Origin: VRUE01 sp963824705 | Lineage (GTDB): Bacteria; Actinomycetota; Thermoleophilia; Solirubrobacterales; 70-9 | Direction of reading: 5' to 3' | Assembly: GCA_963824705.1 (NCBI GenBank) | Contig: CAWGQE010000003.1 | Location: 2,418,001-2,482,000 of the forward strand | DNA: 64,000 nucleotides | In this document: in pieces, positions 17,001-23,486 of the stretch | Position numbering within the stretch: the first letter of the stretch is position 1 | Layout of the letters: each line of letters begins with the position of its first letter | Position numbers and translations under genes: made by a program | Notes under the pieces: generated by a model | Told to the model about the DNA's origin: nothing | The model's input: only the letters and a program-made list of their open reading frames with translations | Databases searched by the model: none

Positions 17001-17109
17001 GCGGCTCGCCGGAAGCGACGGCGAACACCGGCTGCGCTGGGCGGGCCCGTGGGATTGCCGGCGGGCTGAACATCTCCACCGCTCGCCAGAACTCGATGAT
17101 CTCCTGCAT
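14005..17109 (-). CDS. Large SF1 (Upf1-like) helicase-domain protein, island cargo
   Basis: A 1034-residue protein. The N-terminal third (about 1-285, beginning MQEIIEFWRAVEMFSPPAIP) has no domain I recognise. Walker A is FAVNGPPGTGKTTMLRDL (about 305-322). A long charged coiled coil spans roughly 500-650. Walker B is LAVDEAGQATPQ, followed by motif III VGDPQQLEP, then motifs V and VI TIHTAQGKEADIVIL and NVAVSRARRRLYVIGD near the C-terminus. The order and spelling match superfamily 1B DNA/RNA helicases. No nuclease, PLD or Vsr signature is visible. Its place in a tRNA-Phe island next to a VapBC pair suggests a defence or mobile-element function, which is inference. GCGCGC/GCGCGC arms at 17129-17144 lie just upstream of the start. 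Confidence 0.8.
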   Translation of the reverse strand: MQEIIEFWRAVEMFSPPAIPRARPAQPVFAVASGEPLPWNPGHPVQATRLTKDQAWRHTVYVGLYPREAVFSALKDVFPPAPDSYEERPSGESALLGFAVSEKGILLEGSAVLSACAWATARALNPGPSAAAWLDGFADIERGFASGLEETLLGRTEEQRKPVVLDWGILTECLEGAIAALGVEGVLPISGVRVSSEIVARRSAGTVEHDFLNSFIADDLARVAAAAGAGEVGAVLREYLRPTAELDLDGRVDVRTRLDEVRRATEPDRLPPGRWPAGPERPLALGQQLAVNEAIAMPPAGGNLFAVNGPPGTGKTTMLRDLVAGLVTERAERLAALTDPADAFLDDPDRWETTPYRRVIHRLRPELTGFELVLASSNNGAVENVTLEIPSSEAVDGHWRELAEGIDYFPALAERAMSAGRPSGGAWALVAARLGNSKNRKDFVNAVWWTERRKEGDNRPPPPPGLRDLLDNWEDNPEGPSWAEAVAAFERARDRARAIREDRLQVAAALHRVAGIESDLEAARAAERAAGERVQASLPRREELASLQRTREDERRRRVEAREEELRRRPSVIRFRARAAWRERDEELAAAIAALDTTLDEVGEELRVLEGEVRAHTEAGAVLAAAEKEDDAARRVLARYRERTGALMPDEGWRGDRVARERQAPWTDTELNEARTELFLAALDLHRAFLVHAAKPMRQTLDGAMDILSGRAPADLSADAARAAWQALFLLVPVVSTTFASVGRLFGRLGREALGWLAVDEAGQATPQSAVGALWRCQRAVIVGDPQQLEPITTVPFRAEQAIRGHYGVEEEWLTGRTSVQGVADRLNRFGTTLPGAERPLWVGAPLTVHRRCDEPMFGLSNQIAYDGLMIEATDPALGRDFAARHPTLPQSKWIDVSSDASQGNWIPAEGEEVDRILAHLGEIDFDLTQVMAIGPFRDVARQLEQRRWRHRGLRAGTIHTAQGKEADIVILVLGSEPAREGARAWAASKPNLLNVAVSRARRRLYVIGDLEAWRRQRYFDLLADRLPHDRRRA

Positions 17110-17181
17110 GAAGCGCTCGACGATACTTGCGCGCTTTAGCGCGCGAGCGGCTCATAGCTAGCCCATTGCCGGGAGACAGGC

Positions 17182-17207
17182 GTGGCGAGGGCCGGATTTG
17201 AATCGAC
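17182..17207 (-). repeat. Third degenerate tRNA-Phe 3' fragment
   Basis: GTGGCGAGGGCCGGATTTGA and the following ATCGAC resemble the acceptor end and T-arm of tRNA-Phe in the same orientation as the intact gene. It separates the helicase gene from the VapBC pair, as expected if two elements integrated at the same tRNA in turn. Confidence 0.55.
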
Positions 17208-17220
17208 GACCCATTTGGGA

Positions 17221-17263
17221 CCTACACCGCTATGGGCGCTCAGACCCGCAAATACAGGAAGTT
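17221..17263. repeat. Island junction repeat, copy 2
   Basis: Starts CCTACACCGCTATGGGCGCT and contains ACCCGCAAATAC and GGAAGTT; the partner of 13844-13889. It begins 13 bases right of a tRNA-Phe 3' fragment. Confidence 0.6.
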
Positions 17264-17279
17264 AGTGACTGTCGAGGTT

Positions 17280-17657
17280 TCAGTACGCGGGCGCTAGACC
17301 GGCGACCATCGGAAAGTGGCGCACGTTCGTGGTGAGCAGGTCGGCCTCGAGCAGGATGGTGGTGGCGGCGATCAGGTAATCGGCATCATCAATGCCGCTG
17401 TGGGCACGGCGGTGGTGTTGGGCGAGCTCACCGGCGGTCCGGGCGACCTCCTCGCCGACGGGTACCCAGGACAGGGCGGAGAAGAACTGCTCGAGCGCTT
17501 CGACCTCGCCTTTGCGAACGCCGGCCAGGAGCTCGAAGCGGACGACCTCGCTTGCGAGCAGAAGCTCTTCGGCTTCGATCAGACTGCTGAGAAGCTCGAC
17601 CGCCTCCGGCAAACCGCGGAGATGGTCGATCGCCACGCTCGTGTCGAGCAGCTTCAC
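17280..17657 (-). CDS. vapC: PIN-domain ribonuclease toxin VapC
   Basis: A 125-residue VapC from GTG 17657. The PIN acidic residues are D5 in VKLLDTSVAIDHL, E in SEVVRFELLAGV, D90-91 in HSGIDDADYLIAATT and D105 in EADLLTTNVRHF. The GTG overlaps the antitoxin TGA (GTGA), so toxin and antitoxin are translationally coupled, which fixes the start. A longer frame reaches 17747 but adds only an Arg-rich shadow of the antitoxin. It sits inside the tRNA-Phe island, where it may stabilise the element. The RNA target is unknown. Confidence 0.85.
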   Translation of the reverse strand: MKLLDTSVAIDHLRGLPEAVELLSSLIEAEELLLASEVVRFELLAGVRKGEVEALEQFFSALSWVPVGEEVARTAGELAQHHRRAHSGIDDADYLIAATTILLEADLLTTNVRHFPMVAGLAPAY

Positions 17658-17917
17658 CTGACGCCGAGGCGGGACAGGCGCTCGTTCAGATCGCCCCCGC
17701 GCATGGCGTCGACGTACTCGGCTCCGGTGCGGCGGCGGCCCCGCCATGAGCCGGCGCTCGCTCGGAGCCCGCCCAGCCTCTCGTCCTTACCCTGGCGGCC
17801 GAAGGTTGATCGCACCGCGCGGCGGACGAGCTCCGAGCGCGACGCTCCGGTCTCCTCCGACGCACGATCGAGGAGCTCCAGCTCGTCTTCACCAAGGTAG
17901 ATCTGGGTTCGGCTCAT
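17654..17917 (-). CDS. vapB: Ribbon-helix-helix antitoxin VapB
   Basis: An 87-residue antitoxin starting MSRTQIYLGEDELELLDRA. The RHH DNA-binding fold covers about residues 1-45 (GASRSELVRRAVRSTF). The Arg-rich tail would wrap the toxin, ending DLNERLSRLGVR. An upstream ATG at 17932 adds five residues; the later one is preferred because RHH proteins begin a few residues before the strand. It is likely autoregulated with the toxin. From 17918 to 18152 I see no gene; the stretch may hold the worn 3' end of an integrase. Confidence 0.8.
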   Translation of the reverse strand: MSRTQIYLGEDELELLDRASEETGASRSELVRRAVRSTFGRQGKDERLGGLRASAGSWRGRRRTGAEYVDAMRGGDLNERLSRLGVR

Positions 17918-18152
17918 AGCATCACCATACACCTAGTGGTGTCCTATTTCTTCGAACTGAAGAGAACATGATCCCTACTCGTGGACGAAAAGTTCGAGAC
18001 GGCACTTCAGGTGGCGAGAGCCGCCTTGGGAAGCCAAATGCCGCTGGCACTGAGCGGTCGCCGTCGGCCTCAAAAGCGGCCTGCGAGCACCGGGATTGGG
18101 CGACGTTTGGGCGACGAAGCTCGAAATCATTGGACACCTAACAAAAATCTAG

Positions 18153-18187
18153 AGGTGGGAAGAGGGGAGAAAACCCGCTTCCCACCT
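18153..18187 (-). terminator. Hairpin terminator after tRNA-Phe
   Basis: Arms AGGTGGGAAG (18153-18162) and CTTCCCACCT (18178-18187) pair perfectly, with additional G-C pairs inside. It starts 14 bases beyond the 3' end of the tRNA on the minus strand. Confidence 0.65.
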
Positions 18188-18201
18188 AGCATTCCTCTGA
18201 A

Positions 18202-18274
18202 TGGCGAGGGCGGGATTCGAACCCGCGACACCACGATTTTCAGTCGTGTGCTCTACCAACTGAGCTACCTCGCC
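18202..18274 (-). tRNA. tRNA-Phe (GAA)
   Basis: Full cloverleaf of 73 bases on the minus strand. The acceptor is GGCGAGG/CCTCGCC with discriminator A. The D-arm contains AGTTGGTAGA. The anticodon stem CACGA/TCGTG closes the loop CTGAAAA with anticodon GAA. The T-arm is GCGGG-TTCGAAT-CCCGC. CCA is not encoded. The 3' half is duplicated at 13713 and, worn, at 13941 and 17182, which marks this gene as the integration site of the neighbouring island. Confidence 0.95.
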
Positions 18275-18348
18275 GTAACTGATGCACGGGTTGGCCGCGC
18301 GGTGGAAGGCTAGCGACCGGGGCGAGATCGGGCTGCTTGGATTGAGCC

Positions 18349-19728
18349 GTGACCTGGGCTCGCGCAGGAATCGCACTTGGCGCAGTCGCCCTGGCGGCGG
18401 TCGCGCTGTCTGGCGGGCATCGCGACGATCCCCGGACCCCGGTCGGACTGCCGGGGATGCCGCCGCCGCTTCTCGGGGTGGCGGTGGTCGGCGGGGGCGG
18501 ACGAACCGCGGCTGTCGACGCCTACGGCGACGTCGTCGACCTGCGAGCGCCAGGGCCCGCGGGGCGGCCGCTGGTTGCCGTCGCGGCGAAGCGGCAGGTC
18601 GCGGGGTCGGTGTCGCCCGGTGAGGCAATCGTGGCGCGGGTGCGGCTCGAGGGTGGACGCACGGTGCCCTTCTGGCGAGCCGACTCCGTCCGACAGCGGT
18701 ACGTGCCGGGCACCAACATCCTCAAGACGACCGCGCGGTTCGGCGACAGGCAGGTGGCAGTCGTGCGGCGCGCCGGCGGACAAGGAGAGGTTCGGGCCGA
18801 CCGGAGCTGGCTCTCCCGAGCGCACCCACTGGGCGCGAGCGCACCGAACTGGGCCCGGGCGATGTACCGGCGTTCGCTGCTCGTGCTGCGTGCGCTGACC
18901 GACCGGCGCAGCGGGGCTGTCGTGGCAGGCGCCCGCGACGGCTGGGCGTACGTCTGGCCACGCGATGCCGGCGTGGTTGCGATCGCCCTCGCGTCGGCCG
19001 GATACCGACCGGAGGCGCGGCGGATCGTCCGCTTCCTCACGGGACTCGACTTGAACGCCGCGGCGCGATTCGACGGCACCGGCGCCCCCGTCTCCAGGCG
19101 TGCCGCGCAGGGCGACGCGGAGGGCTGGATCGCAGCGGCGGCGCGGGCCGCGAGGCTGCCGGCACGTCGGCTCGCCTACCCATGGCGAGACCGGGCCGAC
19201 TATCAAGAGGGCGACGCCGGCGACTACCTCGGCAACGCGATCGCCTCCGGCCTGAGCTCCCGCCGGATCGACTCCATGTTCGAATCCGACGACGGGCTCG
19301 TGCGGATCGCGGACGATCCGGACTCCGGCCTCGATTCCACCGCGGCGTGGGCGGTTCGTCCCTTCCCTCATCCCACGCTCTTCCCGGCGATTCGTCGCAC
19401 CCTGATGTGGTTGGCCGCTGACAGCGGCCGCTTCGGCATCGTCCCCTCCCAGAGCTGGCACGGCGGCGAAGACCCGTGGACGGCGCCGACGGCGTGGACC
19501 GCCTGGGGGCTGGCCACCCTTGCGCGAACGGGAGGTGATGCGAGGCAGGCGCGTGGCGACCGCCGCGCCGCGCTCGGCCTCATCGCGGACCTGCGCCGGG
19601 CAGCCACGCCGCTGGGCCTCCTTCCCGAGCGCGTGGACGCCCACACCGGCCTCCCGACCTCGACCACCCCCCTCGCCTGGTCCCACGCCTTCACGATCCT
19701 TGCCCTGCGTGAGCTCTGGCCTGGCTAG
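18349..19728 (+). CDS. Exported glycoside hydrolase family 15-like protein
   Basis: A 459-residue protein from GTG 18349. It has an N-terminal hydrophobic segment (ARAGIALGAVALAAVALSG) that would anchor or export it. The second half resembles GH15 glucoamylase/trehalase (alpha/alpha barrel): GWAYVWPRDAGVVAIALASA near residue 205, TAWTAWGLATLARTGG and a final LAWSHAFTILALRE. The usual GH15 catalytic Glu motifs are not obvious to me, so activity is uncertain. It is the first gene upstream of tRNA-Phe and converges with the LOG-like gene, overlapping by four bases. Confidence 0.65.
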   Translation: MTWARAGIALGAVALAAVALSGGHRDDPRTPVGLPGMPPPLLGVAVVGGGGRTAAVDAYGDVVDLRAPGPAGRPLVAVAAKRQVAGSVSPGEAIVARVRLEGGRTVPFWRADSVRQRYVPGTNILKTTARFGDRQVAVVRRAGGQGEVRADRSWLSRAHPLGASAPNWARAMYRRSLLVLRALTDRRSGAVVAGARDGWAYVWPRDAGVVAIALASAGYRPEARRIVRFLTGLDLNAAARFDGTGAPVSRRAAQGDAEGWIAAAARAARLPARRLAYPWRDRADYQEGDAGDYLGNAIASGLSSRRIDSMFESDDGLVRIADDPDSGLDSTAAWAVRPFPHPTLFPAIRRTLMWLAADSGRFGIVPSQSWHGGEDPWTAPTAWTAWGLATLARTGGDARQARGDRRAALGLIADLRRAATPLGLLPERVDAHTGLPTSTTPLAWSHAFTILALRELWPG

Positions 19729-20285
19729 GCGCCGAACGAGGCAAGGGCCACGGCAACCGCCTCCTCGGGGGTCCCGGCTGGGACGATGCCGGGGCCGCCC
19801 TCCATCCGCTCACGCCCGGAGACGCTCCAGCTGCGCAGCGCGACTACCGTCCGTCCCAGGTTGCGGGCGTGGGCGATCTCGGAGAGCGTCCCCCATTCGC
19901 CGCCGATCGCGATCGCAGCTTCCCCGGATGCGACGACGGCGAGATTGCGGGCTTGGCCTATGCCGGTGGCGACAGCGTTGGTGCAGTAGGCGTTTACCGT
20001 CCCCGGATCGTCCCCCGGCAGGATCCCGATCACGGTCCCGCCAGCGCCGGCCGCACCCCGCGCGACCGCCTCCATCACCCCCGGACCGCCACCGCAGGCG
20101 ACAGTGACACTCGCCTCCGCCAGCAACCGCCCCACCTCCTCGGCCAGCCTCCAAGGCTCGGAATCTTCAGCACAACGACTGGAGCCGATGACGGCGACCT
20201 GGCGCGCGCGCTCGAAGGGGAGGGAATGGCCCTCAACCGAACCTCCCCGCTGTTGTGAGGGCGAGGGCCATTCCCTCCCCTTCAC
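19725..20285 (-). CDS. LOG-like Rossmann-fold protein (TIGR00725 type)
   Basis: A 186-residue nucleotide-binding protein of the SLOG/LOG-related family: RQVAVIGSSR at about 28-37, VACGGGPGVMEAVARGA, then GGEWGTLSEIAHA in place of the PGGxGT motif of cytokinin-activating LOG enzymes. Activity is therefore uncertain; phosphoribohydrolase or nucleotide sensing are possible. GTG 20285 overlaps the helicase TGA (GTGA) and is the only start in reach; it adds about 26 residues before the usual family start. Those extra codons are the inverted repeat at 20214-20283. Confidence 0.75.
   Translation of the reverse strand: MKGREWPSPSQQRGGSVEGHSLPFERARQVAVIGSSRCAEDSEPWRLAEEVGRLLAEASVTVACGGGPGVMEAVARGAAGAGGTVIGILPGDDPGTVNAYCTNAVATGIGQARNLAVVASGEAAIAIGGEWGTLSEIAHARNLGRTVVALRSWSVSGRERMEGGPGIVPAGTPEEAVAVALASFGA
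20214..20283. repeat. 21-base perfect inverted repeat at the start of the LOG-like gene
   Basis: Arms at 20214-20234 and 20263-20283 are exact reverse complements (they begin GAAGGGGAGGG and end CCCTCCCCTTC), with a 28-base loop. The stem overlaps the first 24 codons of the LOG-like gene and begins right after its start codon. In RNA it could block or delay translation, or part-terminate after the helicase gene. Confidence 0.7.
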
Positions 20286-22588
20286 TGAACGCTCCTCATC
20301 GTCCTCATCAACTCCAACGCGCCCCCCTTGTGCAGCGGTTCGTTGAGGTTGCCGCACTTGGGGCTCTGCACGCAGGAAGGGCAACCCGACTCGCAGGGGC
20401 ACTCGCCGATCAGGCGCTCCGCGTCGCCGAGCAGGCGCTCGAACTGCTCGTAGCCGCGCAGCGTGATCCCGACGCCGCCGGGGTGGCCGTCGTAGATGAA
20501 GATCGTCGCGCGGCCGGTCTGGAAGTGGACGTTGGTCGAGAGCCCGCCGATGTCCCAGCGGTCGCACATCGCGATCAGCGGCAGCACCGCGATCTGGCCG
20601 TGCTCGGTCGCGTGCAGGGAGCCGAGCAGCACCTCGGTCGGCAGGGCGGCGCTGAGCCGGTCGGGCAGCACGTACCAGAGGGCCTGGGTGACGAAATGCT
20701 GCTCGGGCAGCTCCAGGGCGACGATGTCGATCGGCTCCTGCTCGGAGATCGAGACCCGCTGGAAGGCGATCACCTGCTCGCTCACCGAGACTTCGCCAAA
20801 GTGCAGCTCGACGCCCGAGGTCGAGCGCTGCTCCCGCACCCGCTCGATGTAGATCTCGGTCTCCTTTTTCGGCCGCGTGTACCAGTCGCCGTCGAAGCCG
20901 CTGACGATCGCCCGTCGCCCCTCGACGTCGAGCTGCTCGACCTCGTAGGAGCGGCCCAGGTGGAGATAGATCGCGCCGGGATGGATCGTGGTGAAGGCGC
21001 GCTCGGCCTCGACCAGGCCGAGCATCTCGCCAGAGTCTCGCTCGATCACCGCGACCGAGTCAGCCGAGGCGGAGCGCAGCGGGATCTTTGCGGCGACGAA
21101 CCCGCTGCCGGCCGGGAGCAGCCGGCCGCCGGCACGGCGCAACTCACCAGCCGCGGTCAGCCGCTCGGCCCGCTCGCGCCAGCCCTCGCCGAAGACCTCA
21201 TCGTCCTCGCTGCTCAGCGGCAGCTCGTAGGCCGCCGCGACCATGTGCCGCGAGGCGATCTGCTCGCTCTCGTGGTCGAGGATCGCCGCCTCCACCGGCC
21301 GGCCGACGAACTCGTCGGGGTGGCGGCAGAAGAACTGGTCGAGCGCATCGGCGCCAGCGACGTAGATCGCCAGGCCGCGCCGGCGGCGTCCCGCCCGTCC
21401 CCACATCTGACGCAGGCTGGCGACGGTGCCGGGGAAGGTGACGCAGATCGCCGCGTCGAGCTCGCCGATGTCGATCCCCAGCTCAAGGGCATCGGTCGCG
21501 ACCACGGCAAGCAGTTCCCCCGCCGCCAGCCGCGCCTCGATCTCGCGCCGCTGCTGCGGCGTGTAGCCGCCGCGGTAGGGGGCGATCCGCGCAGCCAGCT
21601 CAGGCTTGCCCCGCCGCCGCAGCGCTTCCCCGGTGAAGCGCTGGATCAGCTCGATCCCACGGCGGCTTTTGAGGAAGCAGATCGTCCGCACCCCCTGCGA
21701 GACCAGCTCGGCCAGCAGGTCCGCCGCCTCGGAGAGGGCGGAGCGCCGCGTCCCACTTGCCTTGTCGATCAGCGGCGGGTTCCACATCGCGATCTCGCGC
21801 CCGCTGCCGGGCGCGCCGTCGTCGTCGATCAGCTCGAACGGCTCGCCGACCAGCCGCTCGGCCAGCTCCAGCGGGTTGGCGATCGTCGCCGAGGTCAGTA
21901 GGAAGCGCGGCTCGGCGCCGTAGGCCCGCGCAATCCGCCGCAGCCGCCGCAGCACGTTGGCCACGTGGGAGCCGAAGACGCCGCGGTAGGTGTGCGCCTC
22001 GTCGACAACCACCCAGCCGAGGTTGGCGATGAAGTCCCCCCAGCTCTTGTGGTTGGGCAGCAGGCCGACGTGCAGCATGTCGGGGTTGGTGAGGACGAGG
22101 TTGTTGCGGCGGCGGATCGCCGGACGCTCCTCGCGTGGCGTGTCACCGTCGTAGATCGCCTCGCGCAAGCCCGGCGGGCGCAGCGCGGCGAGCTTGCGCG
22201 CCTGGTCCTGCGCAAGCGCCTTGGTCGGGTAGAGATAGAGGGCGCGGCGCTTGGGGTCGCGGGCGATGCCGTCGAGCACCGGCAGGTTGAAGGCGAGGCT
22301 CTTGCCCGAAGCCGTGCCGCTGGTGATCACCAGGTTGGAGGCGGCGGCCGCCTTGAGCGCCTCGCGCTGGTGCGTGTAAAGGCGCGCGATCCCGGCCCTG
22401 CCCAGCGCCTCGACCAATCCGGGGTCGAGCGAGCGGGGCATCGCCACCGGCTTTGCCTTGCGCTCCGGCTCGCTGCTCTCGGCGACGATGCGGCCGTCCC
22501 GCCGCGCCGGGTCGATCGCGATCGACCATCTGACGAACCCGGAGGCCGCCAGACTGTGTCCTCGGTCGGCTGTCTGCGGGTCACGCAC
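20282..22588 (-). CDS. DEAD/DEAH-box helicase with DUF1998, MrfA-like
   Basis: ATP-dependent SF2 DNA helicase of 768 residues. It shows the Q-motif region LYTHQREALKAAAAS, Walker A TSGTASGKSLAF (about 90-101), DEAH in VVDEAHTYRG, SAT in LLTSATIANP and motif VI QMWGRAGRRRRG. The C-terminal DUF1998/MZB zinc-binding part ends in CPCESGCPSCVQSPKCG, giving four clustered Cys. This is the architecture of the MrfA repair helicases, which unwind DNA 3'-5' and act on mitomycin-type lesions in Bacillus. Its GTG start overlaps the folP stop by one base (TAGTG) and its stop overlaps the LOG-like start, so the three genes form one operon. Confidence 0.88.
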   Translation of the reverse strand: MRDPQTADRGHSLAASGFVRWSIAIDPARRDGRIVAESSEPERKAKPVAMPRSLDPGLVEALGRAGIARLYTHQREALKAAAASNLVITSGTASGKSLAFNLPVLDGIARDPKRRALYLYPTKALAQDQARKLAALRPPGLREAIYDGDTPREERPAIRRRNNLVLTNPDMLHVGLLPNHKSWGDFIANLGWVVVDEAHTYRGVFGSHVANVLRRLRRIARAYGAEPRFLLTSATIANPLELAERLVGEPFELIDDDGAPGSGREIAMWNPPLIDKASGTRRSALSEAADLLAELVSQGVRTICFLKSRRGIELIQRFTGEALRRRGKPELAARIAPYRGGYTPQQRREIEARLAAGELLAVVATDALELGIDIGELDAAICVTFPGTVASLRQMWGRAGRRRRGLAIYVAGADALDQFFCRHPDEFVGRPVEAAILDHESEQIASRHMVAAAYELPLSSEDDEVFGEGWRERAERLTAAGELRRAGGRLLPAGSGFVAAKIPLRSASADSVAVIERDSGEMLGLVEAERAFTTIHPGAIYLHLGRSYEVEQLDVEGRRAIVSGFDGDWYTRPKKETEIYIERVREQRSTSGVELHFGEVSVSEQVIAFQRVSISEQEPIDIVALELPEQHFVTQALWYVLPDRLSAALPTEVLLGSLHATEHGQIAVLPLIAMCDRWDIGGLSTNVHFQTGRATIFIYDGHPGGVGITLRGYEQFERLLGDAERLIGECPCESGCPSCVQSPKCGNLNEPLHKGGALELMRTMRSVQ

Positions 22589-23463
22589 TAACTGTGCGCC
22601 CCCCTTGCCAGCCTCGCTGCGTCCTTGTCTGGCGACCTCCGGATTGCGCCAGAAACGCGTACCGCCTGAAGCGTCGACCGATCGTGAATCCGCATGATGT
22701 CAGCGCCCTCGCGCACCGCCAGTGCCGCCGCCGCGACCGTGCCCCACTCGCGCTCGCCCGCCGGCAAGCGCTCCTCCCAACTCCCACCCAAGACCTCGCC
22801 GATGAAGTCCTTGCGCGAGAGCGAGACATAGAGCGGCAGGCCGAGCGAGCGCAGCTCGCCGAGCCGCCGCAGGATCTCCAGGTCCTGCTCGGTGGTGAGG
22901 TCGAAGTCGAGTCCGGGGTCGATGGCGATCTGCTCCTCGGCAACCCCAAGTCGCGAGGCCGCCTCGACTCTCCCCCCGAACCACGACTTGAGGTGCTCGA
23001 CGACATCGTCGTATTCGCGCGCTGCGCGATCGACCCGCGGCGGACCCTCGATGTGCATCAGTACGTAGCCACAGCCCGCGCCGGCGACCAGCTCGAACAT
23101 CTCCTCCGAGCCACCCGAGATGTCGTTAACGGCCGCCGCCCGCGCCGCCAGCGCCCGCCGGGCAACCTCGACCGAGAAGGTGTCGGCCGAGACCGGCACG
23201 CCCGCATCGGCCAGCCCTTCGATCGCCGGGACCAGCGCCGCCGCCTCTTCCTCGGCGCCGACCGGCGGCCCGCTGCGCGCCGCGACCGCGCCCACGTCGA
23301 GCATGTCGAAGCCGGCCTCGACCAGCGCCAGCCCGTCGGCGACAGCCTGCTCCGGCGTCCCGCTCCGAGCTCCCTCGAACATCGAGTCGGCGGTGACGTT
23401 GACGATCCCCGCCCCCAGCGGCTGCGCGAGGTCGAGGGTCCGATCGGCGAGTTTCCAGGGCAC
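22588..23463 (-). CDS. folP: Dihydropteroate synthase, divergent pterin/pABA loop
   Basis: A TIM-barrel enzyme of folate synthesis that joins pABA to dihydropterin pyrophosphate. Conserved elements: IVNVTADSMFEGAR (family Asn in the first loop), VSADT, VNDISGG, AIDPGLDFDL, YVSLSRKDFIGEVLG (Lys) and IMRIHD (Arg, His). The second loop, normally ESTRPG, reads DVGAVAARSGPPVG, so the Thr-Arg pair that helps bind pABA is missing. GTG 23463 is chosen (VPWKLADRTLDL); the longer frame to 23493 would overlap the divergent HAD gene. It could be a second DHPS-like protein rather than the housekeeping one; nothing else of the folate pathway is nearby. Confidence 0.8.
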   Translation of the reverse strand: MPWKLADRTLDLAQPLGAGIVNVTADSMFEGARSGTPEQAVADGLALVEAGFDMLDVGAVAARSGPPVGAEEEAAALVPAIEGLADAGVPVSADTFSVEVARRALAARAAAVNDISGGSEEMFELVAGAGCGYVLMHIEGPPRVDRAAREYDDVVEHLKSWFGGRVEAASRLGVAEEQIAIDPGLDFDLTTEQDLEILRRLGELRSLGLPLYVSLSRKDFIGEVLGGSWEERLPAGEREWGTVAAAALAVREGADIMRIHDRSTLQAVRVSGAIRRSPDKDAARLARGAHS

Positions 23464-23486
23464 GCCGCTACCGTAGCGACCGCACC

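Noticed and set aside
14005..17109. Mokosh- or Hhe-type defence assignment of the helicase
   Set aside because: No PLD (HxK) or Vsr-type nuclease motif is present, so naming a known system is not justified.
17981..18313. Plus-strand frame covering the tRNA-Phe region
   Set aside because: Its end (GGIRTRDTTIFSR) is a translation of the tRNA gene; at most an integrase remnant in the first part.
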